A DNA stretch of 64,000 nucleotides, taken from the NCBI RefSeq assembly GCF_030373265.1, contig NZ_JAUCZC010000004.1, forward strand, positions 124,001-188,000. The letters are read 5' to 3'. Positions within the stretch are counted from its first letter, which is position 1. Each line of letters opens with the position of its first letter. The notes beneath the pieces are model-generated. The model searched no databases, was not told the DNA's origin, and worked only from the letters and a program-made list of their open reading frames with translations. Positions 1 to 8,170 of the stretch are shown in pieces. The position numbers were made by a program, and so were the translations under genes. The DNA comes from Blastomonas sp. GTDB taxonomy: Bacteria; Pseudomonadota; Alphaproteobacteria; Sphingomonadales; Sphingomonadaceae.

Positions 1-2
1 TG

Positions 3-464
3 CGCAAGATCCGCCCCGACGCGGATACCGGCGGTGCGATCGTGCATATCGATGGCCGCGTGCTGGGCGAGCACAAGGGGCTGATCCATTTCACCATCGG
101 CCAGCGCAAGGGGCTCGAGATCGGCGGACAGCCCGAGCCACTCTATGTCGTCAAGATCGACGCGGCCACGCGCCAGGTGATCGTCGGCCCGCGCGAGGCA
201 CTGGCAACCCGCGCTGCGCAGGTGGTGGACATGAACTGGATCGGCGGCAGCTATGAAGGCCCGATGCAGGTCAAGGTGCGTTCGCTTGCCAAGCCTGCGC
301 CCGCGCGGATTGAAGGCACCGGGCCGGACCGCAGGCTGGTGTTCCTGCAGCCCGAATACGGCGTCGCGCCCGGCCAGGCCGCGGTGCTCTATGCGGGCAC
401 CCGCGTGCTGGGCGGCGGCTGGATCGCCAGCACCGAGCCGGTCGTTGCCGCCCTCGCTGCCTGA
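3..464 (+). CDS. mnmA: tRNA-specific 2-thiouridylase MnmA, C-terminal part
   Basis: The reading frame is open from the window edge, so the 5' part is missing; 153 residues are visible. MnmA adds the 2-thio group to the wobble uridine of tRNA-Lys, -Glu and -Gln in the cytoplasm. The segment HFTIGQRKGLEIGG followed by EPLYVVKIDA and VIVGPREAL is typical of the MnmA C-terminal tRNA-binding and beta-barrel domains. The catalytic cysteines and PP-loop lie upstream of the window and cannot be checked. The call is confident for the family; completeness of the gene is unknown. Confidence 0.93.
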   Translation, partial: RKIRPDADTGGAIVHIDGRVLGEHKGLIHFTIGQRKGLEIGGQPEPLYVVKIDAATRQVIVGPREALATRAAQVVDMNWIGGSYEGPMQVKVRSLAKPAPARIEGTGPDRRLVFLQPEYGVAPGQAAVLYAGTRVLGGGWIASTEPVVAALAA

Positions 465-516
465 GCGGTTCGCTCTCAACAACCTGCGGCAATTGGGCTA
501 TCCCTTCGCACGGGGG

Positions 517-1854
517 ATGTCCGTGCGCACGTTTGCAATCCTATCTGTGATGACGGCAGCCTGCATGGCCACTGCCCCGGCGCACGCGCAATCATCGGAC
601 GAGGATGGCCTCACCCTCTCGGGTGCGCTGCGCGTGCGCTATGAAATGCTCGAAGGGCAGTACCGCCCCGCCCTGCCGTCCCGCGACGATGGTCTCTTTG
701 TCCAGACCGCCATTGCCGCCGATTATCGCAGCGGGCCATGGCACCTCTCGGCCGAGCTTGTCGACGCGCGCGGCTATTGGATCGATGCGCCCGGGGCCAC
801 CGGCGCCAATGAGATCAACGCGCTCGAGCTCAGCCGCGCGTCTATCGGCTATCGCGACGGGCCGGTGGCGCTGACGGCGGGGCGGCTGCATCTCAACCTC
901 GGCTCGCGCAGGCTGTCTGCCCGCAACGCCTTTCGCAACACGATCAACAGCTTCACCGGGCTGCGGCTCGACTGGAACGGCCCGAACGACGACACCCTCA
1001 CCGCCTTTTATGTCCTGCCGCATACCCGGCTGCCCAACGATCGTGAGGGGGTGATCGCCAACCGCGTCCGCTGGGACCGCGAGAGCTTCGACCTCGCTTT
1101 CTGGGGGGCGCATTACACCCGGCCGGATCTGTTCGATGGCATAACGCTGCAGGCCAACGTCTTCGGCCTGAACGAACGCGATGGCGACAATGGCGCCACG
1201 CGCAACCGCCAGTTGCTGACCGCGGGCGCAAGGCTGCATCGCGCGCCGGAGGCCGGCACGTGGGATATCGACATGGAAGGGGCTGTCCAGACCGGCACCA
1301 TCCGCCAGTCGTTGGCGCCCAATGCGCAGCGCCAGGACGTCAGGGCGTTCTTCGGGCATGCCGAAATCGGCTATAGCGCCGACCTGCCGGGCGATCCGCG
1401 GGTGTCGCTGATGTTCGACATCGCCAGCGGCGACGATCCACGCAGCGCGACGTTCACGCGTTTCGACACTCTGTATGGGGCGCGCCGATGGGAGTTCGGC
1501 CCAAGTGGTATTTTCGGCCCGCTTGCGCGGACCAACATCATCGCGCCCGGGCTGAGGCTTGAGGCAGCACCCGCATCGCGCTGGGACGTGATGGCGTTGT
1601 GGCGCCCCGCTTGGGTGCACAGCCGGCGGGACCGGTTCAGCAACAGCGGTCCTGCCGACCCTTCAGGAACATCGGGCCGATTTGCCGGGCACATGCTTGA
1701 AGTGCGACTCGGCCACTGGCTGATCGAAGACAGGGTGCGGCTGGAGGCCGGTACCGCGCTGCTCACCACTGGCAGCTATCTGGATGACGCACCCAATGCA
1801 CCGGGGTTTGGCGATACCCGTTACGCCTATGGACAGATGATCCTCAACTTTTGA
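517..1854 (+). CDS. alginate export family outer-membrane protein
   Basis: A 445-residue protein with a signal peptide (residues 1 to about 26, ending AHAQ) followed by alternating aromatic/polar beta strands (ALRVRYEMLEGQYRP, ALTAGRLHLNLGSRRL) and ending in ILNF, typical of an outer-membrane beta barrel whose last strand ends in Phe. The pattern fits the Alginate_exp family. The frame is open further upstream, but the ATG at 517 gives a clean signal peptide and avoids overlap with mnmA. The substrate is unknown; family members export alginate or act as general porins. It stands alone, 52 nt after mnmA. Confidence 0.78.
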   Translation: MSVRTFAILSVMTAACMATAPAHAQSSDEDGLTLSGALRVRYEMLEGQYRPALPSRDDGLFVQTAIAADYRSGPWHLSAELVDARGYWIDAPGATGANEINALELSRASIGYRDGPVALTAGRLHLNLGSRRLSARNAFRNTINSFTGLRLDWNGPNDDTLTAFYVLPHTRLPNDREGVIANRVRWDRESFDLAFWGAHYTRPDLFDGITLQANVFGLNERDGDNGATRNRQLLTAGARLHRAPEAGTWDIDMEGAVQTGTIRQSLAPNAQRQDVRAFFGHAEIGYSADLPGDPRVSLMFDIASGDDPRSATFTRFDTLYGARRWEFGPSGIFGPLARTNIIAPGLRLEAAPASRWDVMALWRPAWVHSRRDRFSNSGPADPSGTSGRFAGHMLEVRLGHWLIEDRVRLEAGTALLTTGSYLDDAPNAPGFGDTRYAYGQMILNF

Positions 1855-1865
1855 TCATCGACCGC

Positions 1866-2237
1866 TCAGCGCGCGGCCTCGCGCGCCTTCTCGGTCATCA
1901 GCACACAGCCGAAACCTTCTCTAAACTCGGCCGCTTCACTCGCCATCAGCGGCACCGTCGCATCGATGCGTTTCGCATTGGCGGCTTCGCTAAGGCTGAC
2001 GATCTGCATTCCCGGCTCCAGATCCTTCTCGCAGTCATCAAGCCCGCGCCCGCCGATATAGCGACACGAGCAGACCACCCGCGCCGAATAGGCCGCCCCG
2101 GTCTGGCTGTAGGCGCGCATGGTCGGCCACGCATAGATCAACACCGCCACGATCAGCACCAGAAGCGCCAGCAGCACCCATTTGGCCTTGCTGTGCCCAC
2201 CGCCGCCCTGCATCGCACTGATAATTCGAGTTGCCAT
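1866..2237 (-). CDS. small single-pass membrane protein, unknown function
   Basis: A 123-residue protein with a glycine-rich start, one strong transmembrane helix at about residues 18-40 (VLLALLVLIVAVLIYAWP) and a periplasmic-looking tail with three cysteines (VCSCRYIGGRGLDDC, then GFGC). The ATG at 2237 is chosen because the longer frame has an unlikely charged N-terminus. It is divergent from the serine hydrolase at 2252 with only 14 nt between the start codons, so any promoters lie inside the neighbouring coding sequence. The function is not recognised; a role linked to the hydrolase is inference only. Confidence 0.6.
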   Translation of the reverse strand: MATRIISAMQGGGGHSKAKWVLLALLVLIVAVLIYAWPTMRAYSQTGAAYSARVVCSCRYIGGRGLDDCEKDLEPGMQIVSLSEAANAKRIDATVPLMASEAAEFREGFGCVLMTEKAREAAR

Positions 2238-2251
2238 TGGTCCCCGCCTGA

Positions 2252-3388
2252 TTGATGGATGCAGCCATGAAGCACCGCATTTTCCTCGCCCTTGCCGCAA
2301 CCGGCCTTCTTGGCGCAACCGCTTTCGGCCTTTATGGCATCGAGAGCAAGGCGGCCGACAGCGGCGAGACGATGATCGCCGACGTGCCCGGCGTGTCCAC
2401 TGCGACGCTCAACGCCGAGATCGACAGGCTCTTCGACGAAGACGAGATGGCCGAGACTCGTGCTTTGCTGATCATGCGCGGCGGCGAGATCGTGGCCGAG
2501 CGCTACGCGCCGGGTTACGATCACGACACCCGCTTCATCAGCTGGTCGATGGCCAAGAGCATGACTGCGGTATTGGTCGGCCTGATGGTGGCCGATGGAC
2601 GGCTGGCGCTTGATGCCCCTGCCCCGGTGCCCGACTGGAAGCGCCCCGGCGATCCGCGCGGTGCGATCACGCTGCGCCATCTGTTGCACATGGCATCGGG
2701 CCTGCAGCACACCGAAGCGGGCGATCCGCCGTTTGAATCGGACGAGGTGCGCATGCTGTTCCTCGACGGCCGCGACGACATGGTGCGTTATGCCGCCAGC
2801 CAGCCGCTGGAGGCCGAACCCGGCGCAAAGTTCGAATACTCCACCAACACCTCAGTCATCCTCGCCGACATCATCACCCGCCAGCTCACCGACAGCAAGG
2901 ACCCCGAAATGCGTCGCCGGGCGATGCTCGACTATATGCGCGGGCGGCTGTTCGAACCCTTGGGTATCACCTCGATGGTGCCCGAATTCGACGCATCGGG
3001 CACGATGATCGGCGGGTCGATCATTCAGGGCAATGCCCGCGACTGGGCAAAATTCGGCGAATTCCTGCGCAACAAGGGCTCGATTTCGGGCAACCAGTTC
3101 CTCACCCGCGGCTGGGTCGATTTCATGCTGACCAGTTCGCCCAACAATCCGACCTATGGCGGCCACATCTGGCTCAACAAGCCGAGCGCCGCGGGGCAGC
3201 GCAAGATCCTCTATCCCGATCTGCTCCCCGGCGATGTTTTCGCCGCGCAAGGACATCTGGGCCAGTTCGTCATCGTCAGCCCCAGCCAGCGGCTGACCAT
3301 CGTGCGGCTGGGCAAGACGCAGGACAACGAACTCGAGCCGGTCAAGGAGCAGCTCGGCAGGATCGCGGTGCTGTTCCCGCGGGACTAG
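2252..3388 (+). CDS. class C beta-lactamase-fold serine hydrolase
   Basis: A 378-residue protein with an N-terminal hydrophobic signal (residues about 6-27). The nucleophile motif SMAK (SxxK) lies in SWSMAKSMTAVLVGLM, YSTNT supplies the YxN-like tyrosine, and a C-terminal HLGQF takes the place of the KTG/HxG box. This matches the penicillin-binding-protein-like serine hydrolases that include 6-aminohexanoate-dimer hydrolase (NylB). It probably acts in the periplasm as an amidase or esterase; the substrate cannot be told. An alternative start at 2267 (MKHRIFLAL) gives a shorter, more typical signal peptide. Confidence 0.85.
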   Translation: MMDAAMKHRIFLALAATGLLGATAFGLYGIESKAADSGETMIADVPGVSTATLNAEIDRLFDEDEMAETRALLIMRGGEIVAERYAPGYDHDTRFISWSMAKSMTAVLVGLMVADGRLALDAPAPVPDWKRPGDPRGAITLRHLLHMASGLQHTEAGDPPFESDEVRMLFLDGRDDMVRYAASQPLEAEPGAKFEYSTNTSVILADIITRQLTDSKDPEMRRRAMLDYMRGRLFEPLGITSMVPEFDASGTMIGGSIIQGNARDWAKFGEFLRNKGSISGNQFLTRGWVDFMLTSSPNNPTYGGHIWLNKPSAAGQRKILYPDLLPGDVFAAQGHLGQFVIVSPSQRLTIVRLGKTQDNELEPVKEQLGRIAVLFPRD

Positions 3389-3460
3389 TTGCCCAGGGGC
3401 TAGGCTGACCGCCCTTCCTCTGTCAGACTGGGCGCTGGATCATATCTTGGGGGGTTCGGC

Positions 3461-4093
3461 ATGGGTTGGAAGCAGCAGGGCGGCGTCATTGCGGCATTGG
3501 CAATCCTGATAGCGGGTCATCCCGCCTTCGCGGACCCGGTATCCGCGCAAACGGTGGCCGGACCCGCGTCATCCAATTCCTTTGTCGCAGCGGATTTCAA
3601 GGTGCCGACGCTGGTTGAAACACCCGGCTTCAAGATCGTCCCACTGGGCCCGGAGCTCGTGGACATCGATTTCGCCGCCTATATGTCGTCGATCGAGCAC
3701 CTGCAGCAGACATTCACCCGATCCACCAGCTGGCCGCACAAGGACGTGTCTTCCGCCGATGCGATGAAGGACATGCAGACCGAGCAGGCACGGTTCGAGA
3801 AACGCACATCGTTTGCCTATGCGGTGCTGACCCCCGACGGCAGCCGCGAGCGCGGCTGCGTCTATGTCTATCCCAGCGAGGTCGAGGGCTATGATGCGGT
3901 GGTGACGATGTGGGTCACCAAGGCGGAGTACGACGCAGGCTTCGACGCCGAGCTATACGCCTGGGCCCGCGCGTGGGTGGCGAGGGACTGGCCGTTCGCC
4001 AAGGTCGCGTATCCCGGGCGGAGTATCGACTGGCCGACCTGGGATGCAAAGGTGGCGGCCAGCAAGGGTGTGCCGAATTCGGCATTTCCTTAA
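3461..4093 (+). CDS. exported GNAT-like acetyltransferase-family protein
   Basis: A 210-residue protein with a convincing signal peptide (VIAALAILIAGHPAFA, cleavage near residue 26). The mature part resembles small GNAT proteins carrying an AYAVLTPDGSRERGCVYVYP core strand and a C-terminal WARAWVARDWPFAKVAYPGR segment. GNAT enzymes need acetyl-CoA and are normally cytoplasmic, so export is odd: either it has lost acetyl transfer or it uses the fold for binding. The SD-like GGGGGG lies 7 nt before the ATG. It is followed by a REP pair. The family call is moderate; the signal peptide call is strong. Confidence 0.6.
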   Translation: MGWKQQGGVIAALAILIAGHPAFADPVSAQTVAGPASSNSFVAADFKVPTLVETPGFKIVPLGPELVDIDFAAYMSSIEHLQQTFTRSTSWPHKDVSSADAMKDMQTEQARFEKRTSFAYAVLTPDGSRERGCVYVYPSEVEGYDAVVTMWVTKAEYDAGFDAELYAWARAWVARDWPFAKVAYPGRSIDWPTWDAKVAASKGVPNSAFP

Positions 4094-4108
4094 GGTGGAC
4101 ACTGAACT

Positions 4109-4242
4109 CTCCCCTACCGCTTGCGGGAGGGGTGTCTGAGCCAAAGGCGAAGACGGGGTGGGCCTGCGCCGCAGCCAATTGTGCTCCCAGCCCACCCCGG
4201 TCCGGCAAGCCGGACCTGCCCCTCCCGCAGGCGGGAGGGGAG
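4109..4242. repeat. inverted pair of REP-like palindromes
   Basis: Two G-tract palindromes, 4109-4132 and 4219-4242, are near-exact reverse complements of each other and also pair internally (CTCCC...GGGAG). An inner GGGGTGGGC/GCCCACCCC pair (about 4154 and 4190) and the hairpin TCCGGCAAGCCGGA at 4201-4214 make the whole block foldable. It sits between the convergent GNAT-like and phzF genes and could act as a bidirectional terminator or mRNA stabiliser. Confidence 0.7.
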
Positions 4243-4252
4243 AAACTTGCGC

Positions 4253-5074
4253 TTACCGCAACCGGAACGTGCCAGTCACCACGGTCACACAACTCCCGCC
4301 AAGCACCGCGCGGTCGCCGTCGCCGCCTGCCACTAGAGTGCAGTGGAGCAGCCCGCCGCGCTTGCTCGCTTGGAACGCGGTGAAGCTTGTCCGTCCTAGC
4401 CTTGCGGCCCAAAACGGAGTCAACACCGCGTGCGCCGATCCGGTGACGCTATCCTCGTCGACCCCTGCCCCCGGCACGAATACCCGGCTGAGCACGTCGG
4501 TGTCGCTGCCCGGGGCGGTGCAGATGAACTGGTGATCGCCCAACGCCGCCAGCGTCTTCATGTCAGGCTTGAGCGCGAGCACCTCGTCGGCATGGTCGAA
4601 CAGCAGCACGTGATAATCGCCGGGATAGACATGATATTCCGCCGGAAGCGCCCCCAGCGCCGCAGTCCAATCGGGCAATGGCGCAGGCGATGGCGCATAA
4701 GCCGGCAGCGACAGCGCCAGCCGATCGCCGTTACGCGTGACCACCAGCACGCCCGCCTTGCGCGTCGCAAACCGCACCGTTTCGCCGGTAAATCCGTTCT
4801 CGAAGACGTAATGGCCCGAAGCGAGCGTTGCATGACCGCACATCGCGATCTCGACCGCAGGCGTGAACCAGCGCAGTTCGTAATCGGCCTCGGCACTGTC
4901 GATGGCGACGATGAACGCGGTTTCAGCGAAGTTGTTTTCCTCGCCGATTGCCTGCAGCACAGCATCGTCGAGCCAGGCATCGAGCGGCATCACCGCGGCC
5001 TGGTTGCCGGTGAAAGGCCGGTCGGCAAAGGCATCGATATGGCAATAGGGCAGCGTTTCGGGCGAATATGTCAT
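4253..5074 (-). CDS. PhzF family isomerase/epimerase
   Basis: A 273-residue protein of normal PhzF length. It has the DAF...RPFTGNQAAV start, the catalytic glutamate context NNFAETAF, the CGHATLAS loop and the C-terminal GVDEDSVTGSAHAVL anion-binding motif. PhzF relatives catalyse isomerisation by proton shuttling on small amino-acid-like substrates. Most are not in phenazine pathways, and no phenazine genes are present here. The start codon overlaps the pdxH stop by 4 nt (ATGA), so the two are translationally coupled. The in vivo substrate is unknown. Confidence 0.9.
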   Translation of the reverse strand: MTYSPETLPYCHIDAFADRPFTGNQAAVMPLDAWLDDAVLQAIGEENNFAETAFIVAIDSAEADYELRWFTPAVEIAMCGHATLASGHYVFENGFTGETVRFATRKAGVLVVTRNGDRLALSLPAYAPSPAPLPDWTAALGALPAEYHVYPGDYHVLLFDHADEVLALKPDMKTLAALGDHQFICTAPGSDTDVLSRVFVPGAGVDEDSVTGSAHAVLTPFWAARLGRTSFTAFQASKRGGLLHCTLVAGGDGDRAVLGGSCVTVVTGTFRLR

Positions 5075-5649
5075 GGGTACAGCAGTCCTTCGTCCCAGCC
5101 GGTGGGGGTGCGGGTAAACAGGCGGCGGTGGTGCAGCCGGTGGTCGCGGTCTTCCCAGAATTCGATCCGCTGCGGCGTCACGCGGAAACCTGACCAGTGC
5201 GGCGGGCGCGGCACGTGCTTTTCGGCGAACCGCGCCTCCACCTCGGCAAAGCGGCTTTCGAAGATGCCGCGTTCGGGCAGCGGGCGCGACTGATCGGATG
5301 CCCAGGCGCCGAGCTGCGAGTCGCGCGAGCGTGTGGCGAAATAGGCATCCGCCGTCGCATCATCGACCGGGGTTACCGGCCCTTCGATCCGGATCTGGCG
5401 GCGCAGCGACTTCCAGTGGAACAGCAAGGCCGCGTTCGGGTTGGCAAGCAGTTCGCCGCCCTTGCGGCCTTCATAATTGGTGTAGAACACGAAACCATCG
5501 GGACCATGCCCCTTCAGCAGCACCATCCGCACCGAGGGGTGGCCCGCCGCGTCCGCGGTGGCCAGGGCCATCGCGTTGCTGTCGTTGATCTCGGTTTCGC
5601 GCGCGCGGACGTACCACTCGTCGAATAGGGCAAAGGGATCGTCAGCCAT
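5071..5649 (-). CDS. pdxH: pyridoxamine 5'-phosphate oxidase
   Basis: A 192-residue FMN enzyme that oxidises pyridoxine or pyridoxamine 5'-phosphate to pyridoxal 5'-phosphate. Recognisable blocks are PSVRMVLLKG, FVFYTNYEGRKG (FMN binding), WKSLRRQIRIEG, GAWASDQS and WSGFRVTP...IEFWEDR..RLHHR (substrate binding). The C-terminus ends LLYP rather than the usual RLxP. It is first of a two-gene unit with phzF. It starts 133 nt from the divergent ABA4-like gene, so a promoter probably lies at 5650-5780. Confidence 0.95.
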   Translation of the reverse strand: MADDPFALFDEWYVRARETEINDSNAMALATADAAGHPSVRMVLLKGHGPDGFVFYTNYEGRKGGELLANPNAALLFHWKSLRRQIRIEGPVTPVDDATADAYFATRSRDSQLGAWASDQSRPLPERGIFESRFAEVEARFAEKHVPRPPHWSGFRVTPQRIEFWEDRDHRLHHRRLFTRTPTGWDEGLLYP

Positions 5650-5782
5650 GAATGTCTCGTCCTGCAGGAGCCGGTTTCATTGACTGCCTTAATCCGATAA
5701 GACAGTTCGCGCGGCGTTGCTGCGTCTTAGCGCGCAACGGCCGTGCGATGAACTGGATTTTGCAAAAGGGGCGCTTACCAGG

Positions 5783-6244
5783 ATGTGGGAGCAGATTTTC
5801 GGGGCCGCCAACCTGCTGGCGATGCTCGCCTGGGCGGTGCTGATCCTGGCACCCCGGCGCGAAATCGTTATGCGCGCGCTGTTCTTCGGCCCCGTGCTGA
5901 TCCTCGCTTTGGGCTATGCGACCGGGCTGACCTTGGTGCTGACCGGGGCAGTGCCGACCGGCGGCGGCGCCGATTTCTCCACGATCGAAGGCGTGCGCAG
6001 CATCTTTGCCAGCGATCCCGGGGTCACCATCGGCTGGGTGCACTATCTGACCTTCGACCTGTTCGTCGGCCTCTGGATCGCGCGCAACACCGATGCGCAC
6101 GGTCTGGACGGTCTGAAAGGCCGGCTGATCCAGGCTCCCATCCTGTTCTTCACCTTTGCGGCGGGGCCCTTCGGGTTGGCTTTGTATCTGGGCTTGCGTG
6201 GATTTTTTCTGCGCGGTCGCTCGGATCATCTGATACCGGCTTGA
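5783..6244 (+). CDS. ABA4-like (DUF4281) membrane protein
   Basis: A 153-residue protein with four predicted transmembrane helices (about residues 5-24, 32-56, 78-98 with GWVHYLTFDLFVGLWIAR, and 115-140). The motif HYLTFDLFVGLW and the GPFGLALYL segment near the end match the ABA4-like family, named for the plant neoxanthin synthesis protein. In sphingomonads it is plausibly linked to carotenoid or membrane function, but no carotenoid gene lies nearby. The ATG at 5783 is preceded by a CAGG SD-like site; the longer reading frame lacks a good signal. Confidence 0.82.
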   Translation: MWEQIFGAANLLAMLAWAVLILAPRREIVMRALFFGPVLILALGYATGLTLVLTGAVPTGGGADFSTIEGVRSIFASDPGVTIGWVHYLTFDLFVGLWIARNTDAHGLDGLKGRLIQAPILFFTFAAGPFGLALYLGLRGFFLRGRSDHLIPA

Positions 6245-6269
6245 AATATGCCCTGCCCCAACCCCAGAT

Positions 6270-6291
6270 ATTGTTGTAAATCGGCAACAAT
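6270..6291. promoter_or_regulatory. inverted repeat upstream of DnaJ-like gene
   Basis: ATTGTTG at 6270-6276 and CAACAAT at 6285-6291 form a perfect 7-bp inverted repeat with an 8-nt spacer, 18-33 nt before the possible starts of the J-protein gene. It is not CIRCE (TTAGCACTC-N9-GAGTGCTAA). It could be an operator or a leader hairpin; no regulator can be named. Confidence 0.35.
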
Positions 6292-6323
6292 GGACATTCC
6301 TACCAACGATGGCGACCACATTC

Positions 6324-7253
6324 ATGGCTGATCCCTATGCAATTCTCGGCGTGTCCAAAGGCGCGAGCGAAAAGGACATCAAGAGCGCGTACCGCAAGCT
6401 CGCCAAGGAACTGCACCCCGACTACAACAAGGACAATGCAGAGGCCGCCGCGCGCTTTTCCGAGGTAACCCGCGCCTATGACCTGCTGTCCGACAAGGAC
6501 AAGCGCGCGCGGTTCGACCGGGGCGAGATCGATATCGACGGCAATCCCGCAGCGCCCTTCGGCTTCGGCGGCGGTGGCGGCGGGTATCGCCAGCAGGGCC
6601 GTGCGAACGAGAACGCCGGTTTCTCGGGCTTCGGCAACGATGGCGTCGATTTTGCCGACATTTTCGACGGGCTGTTCGGTGGCCTCGGCGGCGGTGCCAC
6701 CTATCGCGGCGCCGGGCGCAGTTCGGCGCCCAAGGGGGCCAATGTCGCCTACAAGCTCGCAGTCGACTTTACCGACGCCGCCGCGCTCAAGCCGCAGCGG
6801 ATCACGCTCGCCGATGGCAAGACGATCGATCTCAAGCTGCCAAACGGCGTCGAAACCGGCACCAATATGCGTCTTTCGGGCAAGGGTCAGCCCGGCCCCG
6901 GCGGCGCTGGCGATGGCATCGTGACGATCGAAGTGCGTCCGCACCGCTTCTTCCGCCGGGATGGCGACAACGTCCGGCTCGACCTGCCGATCACGCTCAA
7001 GGAAGCGGTGGCGGGCGGTGAGGTTCGCGTCCCCACCGTCGATGGCGCGGTGATGATGAAGATCAAGCCGGGCAGCCAGTCGGGCCAGCAGATGCGGCTC
7101 AAGGGCAAGGGCTTTCACGGCAAGACCGGCGTTCGCGGCGACCAGATCATCGAGCTGCAGATCCGCCTGCCCGAGGCCGGAGATGCGGCGCTTACGAAAT
7201 TCGTCGAAGGCTGGCAGGCGGATTACGATCCGCGCAGCGGCCTGATCGCCTGA
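6324..7253 (+). CDS. DnaJ-like (CbpA-type) co-chaperone without zinc finger
   Basis: A 309-residue J-domain protein. The J domain is at residues 2-65 with HPD in KELHPDYNKDN. A Gly/Phe-rich linker follows (about 75-140, FGFGGGGGGY, FDGLFGGLGGG), then two C-terminal substrate-binding beta domains (VAYKLAVDFTDAA, KGKGFHGKTG). The four CxxCxGxG zinc repeats of DnaJ are absent, which makes it class II (CbpA-type). It stimulates DnaK ATPase in the cytoplasm. The start MADPYAILGV at 6324 is the family-typical one; an in-frame ATG at 6309 would add five residues. Confidence 0.9.
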   Translation: MADPYAILGVSKGASEKDIKSAYRKLAKELHPDYNKDNAEAAARFSEVTRAYDLLSDKDKRARFDRGEIDIDGNPAAPFGFGGGGGGYRQQGRANENAGFSGFGNDGVDFADIFDGLFGGLGGGATYRGAGRSSAPKGANVAYKLAVDFTDAAALKPQRITLADGKTIDLKLPNGVETGTNMRLSGKGQPGPGGAGDGIVTIEVRPHRFFRRDGDNVRLDLPITLKEAVAGGEVRVPTVDGAVMMKIKPGSQSGQQMRLKGKGFHGKTGVRGDQIIELQIRLPEAGDAALTKFVEGWQADYDPRSGLIA

Positions 7254-7266
7254 TCCGCTTGCCGGG

Positions 7267-8160
7267 ATGTCGCGCACCGATCTGCTGAAGCCGAAGAATT
7301 TCTGGCAAACCTACGCGCGGTCGAAGGCGATCGTGATCGAGGTGACAGGCAATGTGTTCGTCCACGGCGGCGTGGTGGCTGGCAACTTTGCCTATTTGGC
7401 ACTGCTCACCATCTTCCCGTTCTTCATCGTCGCAGCGGCGCTGGGCGGGGTGTTCGGCCGCAGCGAATATGGACAGCAAGCGGTGAACGCTTTTCTGGCT
7501 GCGGTTCCGCCCAGCACCGCGGCGGTCATTGCAGCACCGATGGAGTCGGCGATGACGGCGCGGTCCGGCCCGCTGCTGTGGCTCGCGGTGATCGTCGGGC
7601 TGTGGACCACCGGTAGCCTGATCGAGACGATCCGGTCGCTGATCCGCCGGGCCTATGGTGCCACCTCAGACAAGCCGTTCTGGCGTTATCGCCTGGGATC
7701 GGTGGCGCTGATCATCGTCGCGGTGATCGCCACCATGCTCGCGCTCAGCATGCAGGTGGTGCTGGTCGGCGCGGCCGAGGTGATCGCCGCCAGCTTCCGG
7801 TTTCCTGACGACGCGCTGTCGCTGGTGGCGTTCAGCCAGGTGTTCACCTTCCTGGTGCTGCTGGGTATGCTGTATCTCATCTTCGGCATGCTGACCCCCA
7901 CGACCTATCGGCGCGCCAGGCATCCGATCTGGCCGGGGCCTGTGTTCATCAGCATCTGGTGGATGGTCAGCCTTTCGGTGTTGCCGTTTTTCCTCAGCAA
8001 TTTTGCCAATTACGACCTGACCTATGGCAGCCTGGCCGGCGTGATGGTCAGCCTCATTTTCTTCTTCCTCATCGGGCTTGCTATGGTAATCGGGGCCGAA
8101 CTCAACGCGGCGATCGCCCGCGCGCGCGGCGGCGTGCCGCAGAACACAGCTATTGAATAA
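7267..8160 (+). CDS. YihY/BrkB family inner-membrane protein
   Basis: A 297-residue polytopic protein with about six transmembrane helices. The family-typical VVAGNFAYLALLTIFPFFIVAAALGG start and the late YGSLAGVMVSLIFFFLIGLAMVIGAELNAAI match YihY (formerly misannotated ribonuclease BN). The N-terminal KPKNFWQTYARSKAIVIEV is cytoplasmic. The molecular role of the family is not settled. It begins 13 nt after the J-protein gene and ends 10 nt before fabI, so the three are probably co-transcribed. Confidence 0.9.
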   Translation: MSRTDLLKPKNFWQTYARSKAIVIEVTGNVFVHGGVVAGNFAYLALLTIFPFFIVAAALGGVFGRSEYGQQAVNAFLAAVPPSTAAVIAAPMESAMTARSGPLLWLAVIVGLWTTGSLIETIRSLIRRAYGATSDKPFWRYRLGSVALIIVAVIATMLALSMQVVLVGAAEVIAASFRFPDDALSLVAFSQVFTFLVLLGMLYLIFGMLTPTTYRRARHPIWPGPVFISIWWMVSLSVLPFFLSNFANYDLTYGSLAGVMVSLIFFFLIGLAMVIGAELNAAIARARGGVPQNTAIE

Positions 8161-8170
8161 GGATACATCC

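Noticed and set aside
253-516. N-terminal extension of the alginate-export porin frame
   Set aside because: It overlaps mnmA out of frame and lacks a plausible signal peptide; the ATG at 517 is preferred.
4253-5074. Phenazine biosynthesis role for the PhzF protein
   Set aside because: No other phenazine genes are in the window and PhzF-fold enzymes are mostly outside such pathways.
5642-6325. Long minus-strand frame opposite the ABA4-like gene
   Set aside because: Gln/Pro/Arg-rich composition and full antisense overlap with a gene of clear membrane-protein character; a shadow frame of G+C-rich DNA.
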